DNA from: Tipula vernalis
Taxonomy: Eukaryota > Arthropoda > Insecta > Diptera > Tipulidae
Length of the DNA: 64,000 bases
Reading direction: 5' to 3'
Assembly (NCBI GenBank): GCA_958295665.1
Contig: OY282558.1
Span: 61,120,789 to 61,184,788 of the forward strand
The position numbers and the translations under genes are program-made. Shown one piece after another: positions 56,250 through 64,000 of this stretch. The notes beneath the pieces are model-generated. The model was given only the letters and a program-made list of their open reading frames with translations. It was not told the origin of the DNA and did no database searches. Each line of letters opens with the position of its first letter. Positions within the stretch are counted from its first letter, which is position 1.

Positions 56250-57455
56250 GATATCGTATGATAGTACCTGCGTAGAATAGACATCTCCGAAGATTAGTGA
56301 ATTCCTCTCCGAAGTCTTCTTCTTTTGTTTTCCTTGCTGTTCTGAAGATTCTTCTGCATTTTCGACGGGTTTGTTGAATCTCCTTTGACCACCAAGGTGG
56401 TCGAGTTGTACCACTAGAGGACTAGATCTCAGTGTCGCTTCATTAAAAGCGCCGGACAGCTCGTCCACTAACCCATCGAGCTCTTGCGCAGTTTCTGGAG
56501 GTTTTAGCATCGGAACTGATAGTGAATTACCCAGAATTGTTCTAAAGGTATTTCAGTTGGTTTTCCTCCTATTTCTGTAGATTAGAATTTTGGAGAGGCC
56601 AAGTCAATTTCAAATTAAAGTTAGATAACAATGATCAGAAAAGGAGTGGTCTTCGAAAATTTCCAGTTTAATAGACTAATCGTCAAAAAGTTTGAGGCAA
56701 GTGTAATATACAATACCTCCTGTCTATTTCTAGTTATAAAAGTCGGCGTATTGCCTATGTTACATATATGAAGGTTAGTACTTAAAATTTAATCAAGGAC
56801 TCTCTTCTTTCGTGTGCAAATTTGCGTCACTCCCCAGGATGACCCCAACCTTACGCTTCTGAGCCTTCAAAATAACTTACCTAGATTGACTGGTGGAATA
56901 TTCGCTTCATCGTAAGCTAGGTAAGCTGATATTAGGCAGAGGTTTCGTTTATCGACCTCAATGCTGACTGCTGCTACATCTGCATTGCTGAAATTTGGTA
57001 GCAGACAACAACTAATATTATTTTTAAACAGAATACACGATCGAACCCTACCTTCTTTTTTCGCGTGTATTAATCTATAATAAGGAGTCTTGAGTTCAAG
57101 TATCCGCTCTTCAGTGACCCAAGGTTCCTGGATTAAGACGACATCTGTCCCTTCTTTCCCAATTTTTAAAATGAGAGCAGCTGATACAGCCTTAAAAATT
57201 TGTTGTTGTTTTTTCAAATCTTCCATATTAGTTCTCACGAGTGGCGAAGAAAAGAGTGTCCATCTGTGCAAAGATCCGCAATATACAGATAAGGCTACTT
57301 AATCAGGAGGGCGCCGGGTTTCCGGATTCACCGTTAGCGACTGAGGTAGTTTTTAAACTGGGCCCTCAGTCTCGCCGATTATCGGCACGGTACGAGTAAC
57401 ACCTTAACTCAACCCAGTGATTTTTTTAAGGTTGACTCCTTTACCGCCATCTTTT
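56250..57455 (-). mobile_element. LOA-type non-LTR retrotransposon B, ORF1-less 5' part
   Basis: The leader (57455-57250) shares GGCGGTAAAGGAGTCAACCT-type sequence and the CAGATGGACACTCTTTTCTT junction with elements A and the short copies. In element A the junction leads into ORF1. Here it runs directly into the ORF2 endonuclease after about a dozen codons. ORF2 then continues to the EN-RT linker and stops at about 56250, where gypsy C pol begins. It is truncated at its 3' side, which is unusual for a non-LTR insertion and suggests later deletion or that gypsy and LOA were joined by recombination. Confidence 0.75.
56260..57271 (-). pseudogene. LOA B ORF2: endonuclease domain and EN-RT linker
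   Basis: The frame 57271-56867 gives FKAVSAALILKIGKEGTDVV, LIQEPWVTEERILEL (catalytic Glu of QEPW intact), KNNISCCLLPNFSNADVAA, then VSIEVDKRNLCLISAYLAYD. After a frameshift VGVILGSDANLHT (the Asp-Ala-Asn block, followed by a short deletion), CNIGNTPTFITRNRQEV and SFSDHCY (the terminal SDH) can be followed. The linker is NWNTFRTILGN..., KPPETAQELDGLVDELSGAF and, one frame over, TRPPWWSKEIQQTRRKCRRI, a typical PWWS-E--RRR block. The 92-codon frame 56510-56232 mixes the two frames. No RT. Confidence 0.8.
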
Positions 57456-57459
57456 AGCC

Positions 57460-58650
57460 TGCGGAAGGTAAAGAATGGTTCACATACGAAGATAAAAACG
57501 AACGCGCAATTAAGGTTATGGCCAGAGGCCTTCATCCAACGTGTAAGAAGGAGGACATAATTGAGGACCTAAAGGCAAAAGATCTGCTGAAATAGAAGAT
57601 GCAGTAAACATCCTAAAACGAGAGAGAGGTGAGAACAATCAAGTCAAAAAAAGGGGGCTTCCACTCTTCATGCTTACGTTTAACAAAAAGGAGAAAGTTG
57701 AAAACATCTTCAACATCAAAGCAATTCTCAATATGAGTGGTTCAATCACACGCAAAAATATTGCAGACGGGAGCCAAGATGCGTAAAATGTGCTAGAAAA
57801 CACAACGCGAAAGAGTGTACAGAAAGTAGAAACACCCCTGCAAAATGTATAAACTGTAAAGGGCATCATCCTGCAAATTATAGAGGCTGTGAAGTAGCCA
57901 AAGAACTTCAAAGACTAAGAAACAAAATGCATCAGTTTCCTCAAAACCCTAGGGTTACCAGAGAAGAGCAACCAACTAAAACCCAAGCGGAGCCAAAACC
58001 ACCAGGTATAGGTACAGAGCGGAAAAGTTATTCACAAATTGTACAGCAATCATCTAATGTTACGAATGATAACCCCCTTGAAAGGATTTGTCGAAGCATA
58101 GAAGCCATAAATATACGGCTAGCAAAGCAAGAACGTGCTCTAGAAGCTTTATATAAGCGTCTAGATATGCATCAAACCTTGAACGAGGCAACAGCCCTCA
58201 TATACTAAAATGAGCAGATCATTAAGAATTGTCACCTGGAACGCGAACGGACTAGCGCAACATGTTCCAGAGCTAGAAATTTTTCTAAATTTAGAGAAAA
58301 TAGATATCTGCCTTATATCGGAGAGCCATTTGACAAAAACATCATTTATTAAAATACGTGATTATGAATGTTACCATGCTGTTCACCCAGGAGGAAAACC
58401 CAGAGGAGGATCAACAGTAATAGTGAAAAAGAATCTCAAACACTATGAAGAACCTAGTATAGAGGAAGAAAGTATTTAAAACCATAAAAGTTGAAAATAA
58501 CAATAATAATGAATACAGTATTTCCTCTATCTACTGCCCTCCACGCTATAATCTAAACAAAGAAGATTATAATAGACTCTTTAGATCACTAGGATCCAAT
58601 TTTATTATTGGTGGTGACTTTAACGCAAAAAACACCTATTGGGGCGATAT
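57460..58650 (+). pseudogene. Jockey-type non-LTR element, ORF1 C-terminal part and ORF2 start
   Basis: Plus strand, opposite to its neighbours. ORF1: EGKEWFTYEDKNERAIKVMA, then RGLHPTCKKEDIIEDLKAKD, followed through frame changes to two Cys knuckles, CVKCARKHNAKEC and CINCKGHHPANYRGC (57790-57895), and a KSYSQIVQ/coiled tail ending at 58208. ORF2 begins at 58210: MSRSLRIVTWNANGLAQHV, LISESHLTKTSF (catalytic Glu), PRGGSTVIVKKNLKHYEE-stop (58479). In another frame come YCPPRYNLNKEDYNRL and FIIGGDFNAKNTYWGD (Asp-Asn pair) to about 58650. The rest is missing. The 3' loss at a gypsy gag boundary points to rearrangement. Confidence 0.85.
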
Positions 58651-58955
58651 CGACTGTGATGTAATCCCTCTACGATCAGCTCAATAATTTCGTCATTCTT
58701 CATACTAGCTTGATTACACAACGATAACTTTTGAAAATAATATTGTAAAATTTCTTCACCTGCTTTCCATCTATATGATTCTGCTCTTCTTCGCCTTTCT
58801 AATGCACCTCCGTTTGTTGGAAAATTCTCGAGTAGTAGCTTTCTCCATTCCCGCCACTCAAAATTGACTGTTCCTAAACCATCCAACCACATTTTAGCCG
58901 ATCCAACTAATTTTAATAGTGCAAAGTGTCGTGTAGCTAAATCCGACATATTATA

Positions 58956-60071
58956 CAGGGTGACTGACACGAAGTGTTACCAACTTCAGAATGTTATTGC
59001 TGTCAAACCAGTGATGACAGAGCGCTCAAATTTACACTAATGACAGTTCATTCCATTGTTTACAAGCGTACAGAAGCATTTTAGTGGGAAATATTCAGAA
59101 AAAAAGTTATCCGCAATGGAATTCAAGCATAATAGTGTGATTTCTCTATATTTGGCTGGAAAATCACAGCCGCAGATTGTTAACCAGTTTAAACATCTGC
59201 ATGTGAATAAAATGTTTGTGTATCGCACCATAAATCGTTATAACGGTACTGGCAGCATTGCAAAACGCCACGGTGGTGGACCGAAACGCACTGCAACATT
59301 GCCGTATATCATTCGGAAGGTGAAGGCCAAATTGGCTCGGAATCCGCGCCGTAGCGGCAGAAAAATGGCTCGTGAGGCGATCATTTCGCTCGAACGGATG
59401 CAGCACATATTGAAAGATCATCTTGAACTAAAGGCCTTGAAATTCCATAAAACGCGTGGTCTCACCGATGCTCAAAAAAAAGTTAGAGTGGAAAGAGCAA
59501 AGGAGTTGTTACGCTTGCACGAAAGTGGCGATTTGCCGAATTTGGTTTTCTCCGATGAGTCACTGTTCGTTATTGAGCACTATGTGAACAAGCAAAACGA
59601 CCGGATTTACTTGCCCGGCCGTTCTACTGAAAATTTGGACCAACGGATTGCCACTCGAAACCTAGCGCCGCCGATGGTAATGGTTTGGGCCAAAAGCCGT
59701 TCACCGCTCGTTTTTTTTGGACCGTTTGGATCAAGATAAATGCTCAAATTTATCGGGATCATGTGTTGGAGGGAGCGTTGAAGCCTTGGGCACAAAAACA
59801 TTTCGGCCGCAGAGCCTGGACATTTCAACATGACTCGGCGCCGAGTCATAAAGCGCGCGTAAATCAAGATTGGCTGAGAAACAACGTTCCGCGGTTCATT
59901 TCCACTGCCCAATGGCCACCAAATTCACCGGATGCAAATCCGCTAGATTTATCGGTTTGGGGTATTTTGAAGAGCAAGGTTGGGACAAAAAAATACGAAA
60001 GTGTCGATCATCTCAAGCAAGGGCTTCGCCGGGAATGGGCCAAAATACCGCAGAGCCACTTTCGTGCAGAA
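58956..60071 (+). mobile_element. maT-like (DD37D) Tc1/mariner transposon, right end lost
   Basis: The left end CAGGGTGACTGACACGAAGT follows TA (58954-58955). The transposase reads toward the right, and at about 60071 the sequence goes directly into gag. The right inverted repeat (expected complement of the left) is absent, so the last transposase residues and the end were deleted. It is inserted in gag on the opposite strand. About 1.1 kb remain of an expected 1.3 kb. Confidence 0.8.
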
Positions 60072-60098
60072 TATTTGACTATATTCTTCAACTCTTGA
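59056..60098 (+). pseudogene. maT-type (DD37D) transposase, one frameshift
   Basis: The likely start is MEFKHNSVISLYLAGKSQPQ (59116). An HTH follows (VNQFKHLHVNKMFVYRTI) with GTGSIAKRHGGGPKRTA, RNPRRSGRKMARE, then LVFSDESLFVIEHYVNKQND (first Asp) and PPMVMVWAKSRS. At the T-run near 59717 the frame slips by one base. The second part, in another frame, gives WIKINAQIYRDHVLEGALKP, WTFQHDSAPSHKARV (second Asp) and PPNSPDANPLDLSVWGILKS (third Asp). There are 37 residues between the last two Asp: the DD37D signature of maT elements. The C terminus ends in IPQSHFRAEY and runs into gag, so the last 20 or so residues are missing. Confidence 0.9.
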
Positions 60099-60299
60099 AA
60101 GCCATGAGGATATATCCCTTAAACCATCGAACTCAGGAAGAAGCTTCGATATGTCGCTGAATCCTTTCCAGTCGACCGCTCGATTCTCATTCAGCATAGA
60201 TGAACATACACGTACATCGCTATTCGACCTATCACCTCGATGTGCTTCATTCTCCATCATTGACTGTGAATTTCTATTTTTCCTGGGTGCCATGATAAT

Positions 60300-62710
60300 A
60301 TATACGATACCACGTTGTACGTAAGAGCTAACCTCTAAATGCGTTTCCCCAAAACTTATGAAATTCTCGAAAATCTCAAAACAATCACCTAATTGTTTAC
60401 TTCTTAAGATTCACCAAAATCTTTAAGACGTTCGATAAAACACTTAATTCAGTTTTCTTGTCCAACACGCGGTTTCGCAAAATTTTATATTACGATGTTT
60501 TATATCCCACTTCTGAAATCTGTTGTAATCCTTTTCTCGGGTCATTAACGCCTTACAATGTTTAGTCACTTTTTGTTTAATCTGCACTTTATACTTCACG
60601 TATAGTTTTCTTAGATAGGCACATATAGATAATTATTTAGAGCCTAAAATATTATTTAGTTTGGTAAAAACTAATCGTTCTCTGACTAAAGTTATCTAAA
60701 AGCTTAAAATATTTTATTTAGAATAAAGCCTTACCAATTTAGAAATAAAAATATAAACTAAGCTTTAAAAAACACAAAAGCTCATCCCCAACATTTTTCA
60801 AATTTATATATACGCATGTTAACATAAAATGAGGAAATGCACTAAAAACTTTTATTCTTCAAAGAATCCAGACAAATCTAATACGGAAGTTGGCAAAAAT
60901 AATAAAATTTTAAACTACAAAAAGAACAACAAAAAAAAAAGATTTCGCCGATATTTTCACGTTGTACATAACATTTTCTTCTTTCTGCATATTATGCTGC
61001 TTCTACATAATACATAAATGTCTGTATATGCTTAACAACGCAGAGAACAAAAAAAAAAAAAAATAAAATTGAGCCCCGGGAACATCAATGGAGCTACACA
61101 TCATAGAAATTATATTAGTATAGTAGTTTTTATTATTACTATTACTGTTTATATTTTATTTTATACTTTTATAGTTTTTTTATACAATGCAAAAAAAAAA
61201 ATTTGATAACTCCGCCCTGTGAAAAGTACATTGCACTCACTTTTGCACAAAAACATAATATAATATCTTTTATAGTTTGCTTTTAGTTGTGTGTATATAT
61301 TTTTCATGGTATTTTAGTTTTTCCCAGCCCTCTTTATATCATCATCATCAGCCGTACTATATCACCACCACTATAAATTTACCGCCTTGTATACTACCAT
61401 AACAACATTCCATTGTTTCGTCCCCCCTCCCTCCCTCCCCCCCAAAAAAATGCAACAACAAATGTGTATATGCACTGTTAAGACTCCATACACACATCTA
61501 AACAAACACACAGTCACTTATACACTTATACAGACACACCGAATTAAAAACTGCAATAAGTAGTTGTAGTACGTAATTTATAGTTTTTGTACACTATAGT
61601 GATGATTCTCCATGTTCTCTCTCTTCTTTCGTCTGGTGTTATGTATTTGATGATAGTATTGCGATACTATATCACAAAATTAATGCATGCATAACATGTT
61701 TTTGATAAAAACCACATGAAACAACCAAGTACCCTGACATGCGACATCAAATTTTTGTTTGAGATAGTTTTTGGTCAGTCGAATAATTTTTTGTTTGCCC
61801 GCCCTCCTCTTCTCATTAAAGTTAAAAGTAAACTTGGTCGATAATGTGTGTGGGAATTCAGGGAATGGGAAATCATTCACTCTAATCTTTAAGGAAATGA
61901 GTAATGCAATAATGTATAATATCGTATGCACGGGTTGTTGTTGTGTATATGCTTTCTTAAAATTAATTGAAAGTAAATAGTGTTGTGTTTGTATAAAGTG
62001 GTAGGAAATAGCTTGTAAACCATTTTATATAGTTTGTGGTGAGTTTGTATGACACAAACCAAAAAAATATTAATCCATTGTTTTGTTGTTGTTTGGTAAA
62101 TAAAACAAAATTCTTTGAAATTGTACAAGTGACTCTTATCGATGTGGTTTGGATGGACGGTTATCGATTTTTAAATGAAATGAGAGTGTGGAATTAATTT
62201 TCATTAGAAATTGGGTGTAGTAGGTGTGCTGTACAATAATTGTCTGACTAACACTTTTTGGATGTACATATTTTGATTGTGACAAAATTGAAACTAGGAT
62301 CGAAATACTGAACTGTACTTGACATATTCATAAGAAACTCACGGGTCAAACCAACAGGTTAAGGCGATGAACGGTGCTAAGAAGCTGTCTTTTTCTAATG
62401 TTTTTATGAGATTTGTCTATAAAATAAAGTTCAAACTTACGAATTTTTTAAAATTTTGAAAATTTTAAGCTTTTGAAACAAAATTATAAACAATTTATTT
62501 ATTCAGAATTTTTGACGTAAGAAAACTTTGGAAATATTAAAATTTGAAACTTTTAAACTACTACTACACTATTTTTAAAAAAACACCAATTTTGAAACTC
62601 GCTCATCAATTTTTTACTCAAAATATAAATTTGTATTATAAATCATTTCAATTTTTTTAATTTTTAATATTTCAAAATTTTTATAAAATTGTAAATCAAA
62701 TTTTAAATCA
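60300..62710. other. AT-rich DNA without recognisable genes
   Basis: Contains poly-A runs at 61050 and 61190, a C/T-rich tract at 61424-61442 and (ATC)n at about 61338-61352. The chance frames at 60829-61017 and 61680-62128 have no family signature. I cannot find a gypsy LTR at the gag side (60300-60420). Confidence 0.4.
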
Positions 62711-62713
62711 AAA

Positions 62714-63190
62714 GGTCCAAAACCACTTTTCTCGACGTTTTCTAACCTTCTGAGTCGGAAAAAACGACAAAAAAAAAAAATGTTCGTCCGTCTGTCTGGA
62801 TGTCTGTACCCATCATATCTCGAGAACAGCTTGTCCGATTTGGATTTTTTTTCGCCAATCTGTTATTATGGTCAAGGTGGAGAATTTTAACGCATTTGGA
62901 ATCTTTACGTCAAGAGAGTGAGGTACCTGCCATAATAATTGACCCAAAATCATCAGGTTTTATAAATATTTACCAATTTTTTATGTATGTTGGTTTGAAT
63001 GTTGAGTTGGATACTGAATTTTGGGTTTAATTGAATGTCAATTTGTGGGTTGAGATGCAGTTGAGTTAGTGAGATATAATGAGCAGTTGACCAGTTTTTT
63101 ATAAATGTTTGTGGTTAAGTTAAGTTGGATTCCATTTGCGGGTTGAATTGAGGCTGATTTGGAATTGAGTTTGGGTTGGATTAGGGATAT
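62714..63190 (+). repeat. Dispersed ~480-bp repeat, copy 2
   Basis: Same orientation and block order as 50090-50580: GGTCCAAAACCACTTTTCT, GTCCGTCTGTCTGGATGTCT, ATATCTCGAGAACAGCTTGT, TTATGGTCAAGGTGGAGAAT, and a GTTGAGTTGGATACTGAATT-type degenerate minisatellite with TTTGCGGGTTGAATTGAG. The 76-codon plus frame at 62800 is part of the repeat, not a gene. Confidence 0.8.
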
Positions 63191-63220
63191 GAACGCTATT
63201 TAAACAAAGCCACACTCCAT

Positions 63221-63537
63221 GTGGATGGTAATGGTAATGGTAATGGTCATGGTAATGGTCATGGTAATGGTCATGGTAATGGTAACGGTAAAGCTAATGG
63301 TAATTGTATAATGATATAATGGTATAGTAGCATAATAGTATAATGGTATAAGTATAATGGTATAATGATACAATGGTATAATTGTAATGGTATAATGGTA
63401 ATGGTAATGGTAAAATGGAAAAATTGTAATAATATAATGGTAATCATATAATGGTACTGGTATAATAATAATGGTGTAATGGTATAATGGCGTAGTGGTA
63501 TAATACTGTAATGGTTTAATGGTGTAATGTTATAGGT
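63221..63537 (+). repeat. (ATGGTA)n / (ATAATGGT)n minisatellite
   Basis: Runs of ATGGTAATGGTAATGGTCAT pass into a degenerate TATAATGGTATAATGATA array. A simple-sequence tract of more than 300 bp directly upstream of the last reading frame. Confidence 0.9.
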
Positions 63538-63539
63538 GG

Positions 63540-64000
63540 TTATGAAGAATTTCTTACTCGATTTCTAAAACACACGTCGAATTCAAACGTTAAATCGCCG
63601 CCTAGAATTTGTCCACCTTAAGAAGAAGAAAACGAGTATCCTTCGATTAATGATATAGTAATGAAAGAAGAAACGTTTAATTTACAAGTAAAAAATGTTT
63701 CAGTCCCAGATTGTGAAGCAAATCCCGAAATTATGAAGAAAGTTATTATGAAACAAACAAAATATATAGAGAAGAAGCGGCAAGTTATAGAAGTGGCAAT
63801 AAAATAGGCGCTAATCGAGCAAGAATTTGCTCAAGATGAACAGATCAAGGAAGAGATTATTGAAAATGTGACAAAATTAGAATATGAGGTTATGCAGGTA
63901 GAGAATGCGGAACACGATATTGCAAACGAGAGCATAAATTTAAGAGAGAAAATTAACGAAGAGCAAACAAATATTACAGAAGCTGTATCAAACGAAAAAA
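63540..64000 (+). pseudogene. Unidentified Glu/Lys-rich reading frame with two in-frame stops
   Basis: One frame can be read from about 63540 to the window edge: YEEFLTRFLKHTSNSNVKSP, a TAA at about 63628, then EEENEYPSINDIVMKEETFN, VPDCEANPEIMKKVIMKQTK, a TAG at about 63805, then LIEQEFAQDEQIKEEIIENV, and KLEYEVMQVENAEHDIANES. No other stops occur in about 150 codons. Composition is Glu, Lys, Ile, Asn-rich with coiled-coil character in the last third. I recognise no domain. It may be a broken gag or a broken host gene. Continuity across two stops suggests recent decay, but low-GC composition bias could also give it. Confidence 0.45.

Larger units (their letters stand above)
58650..60293 (-). 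pseudogene. Gypsy-like gag, split by a maT transposon
   Basis: The start is at 60293: MAPRKNRNSQSMMENEAHRG, then LLPEFDGLRDISSWLSRVEE, a gag capsid N terminus (PEFDG---I--WL-RVEEY). After the maT insertion the same protein continues with NMSDLATRHFALLKLVGSAK, MWLDGLGTVNFEWREWRKLL, NFPTNGGALERRRRAESYRW, and QKLSLCNQASMKNDEIIELI. That is a retrotransposon gag domain. It stops at about 58650, where a Jockey fragment in the other orientation begins. Capsid remainder and zinc knuckle are missing. Position and strand agree with gypsy C pol downstream, so I take both as one element. Confidence 0.8.

Noticed and set aside
57639..57911. 90-codon minus ORF opposite the Jockey ORF1
   Set aside because: Shadow of the knuckle-bearing ORF1 on the plus strand.
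59949..60160. Overlapping frames on both strands at the maT/gag junction
   Set aside because: Parts of these frames are shadows of the transposase or gag; only the homologous portions were annotated.
60300..60420. Possible LTR or primer-binding site upstream of the gypsy gag
   Set aside because: No matching second LTR and no tRNA-like complement could be found by eye.

Overview
This window is eukaryotic nuclear DNA, AT-rich and almost free of host coding sequence. It suggests an insect with a large, transposon-filled genome, most likely a fly. The one host sequence I can defend is a 94-bp exon at 4594-4687 on the plus strand. It has clean AG and GT splice borders and encodes the acetyl-CoA-binding core of a MYST histone acetyltransferase of the KAT7/chameau type. 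The rest reads as introns and intergenic DNA loaded with mobile elements. The insect (probably dipteran) assignment is an inference from the exon sequence and the transposon families.

Layout. 1-2495: 5' half of an LOA/I-type non-LTR retrotransposon (minus strand). 2562-2876: hairpin. 3660-4018: BEL/Pao fragment. 4594-4687: exon. 5557-6278: mariner relic. 6.3-8.6 kb and 10.5-11.6 kb: AT-rich low-complexity DNA flanking a 1.8-kb fold-back element (8653-10447). 12.3-12.8 kb: tandem repeat. 13.05-13.64 kb: DDE transposase relic. 14987-18945: a piggyBac element with both inverted ends and TTAA duplications. 21.0-22.4 kb: LOA ORF2 remnant (plus). 22.5-24.6 kb: gypsy pol split by two short LOA-derived insertions. 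25.3-28.2 kb: second gypsy relic. 28.3-35.1 kb: hairpins, tandem repeats and a hAT transposase relic. 35475-37765: non-autonomous hAT-like element. 38.1-40.15 kb: gypsy-like LTR derivative plus an inverted solo LTR. 40514-43027: 2.5-kb fold-back element with 174-bp satellite units. 44.9-48.9 kb: hairpin repeats around a broken gene of a multicopy arthropod family. 49.4-60.3 kb: a nest of Jockey, mariner, gypsy, LOA, a second Jockey and a maT (DD37D) element. 60.3-64 kb: AT-rich DNA, a dispersed repeat, a minisatellite and the start of an unidentified broken reading frame.

Almost every transposon gene carries frameshifts, stops or deletions. The best preserved is the mariner at 52208-53499: perfect 29-bp inverted ends, TA duplication, intact D,D34D triad and one frameshift near the C terminus. 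The insertions can be ordered. Mariner landed in a Jockey ORF1, maT landed in a gypsy gag, and a short LOA derivative landed in a gypsy RT leaving a 13-bp duplication. I found no CRISPR array, operon, rRNA or tRNA.
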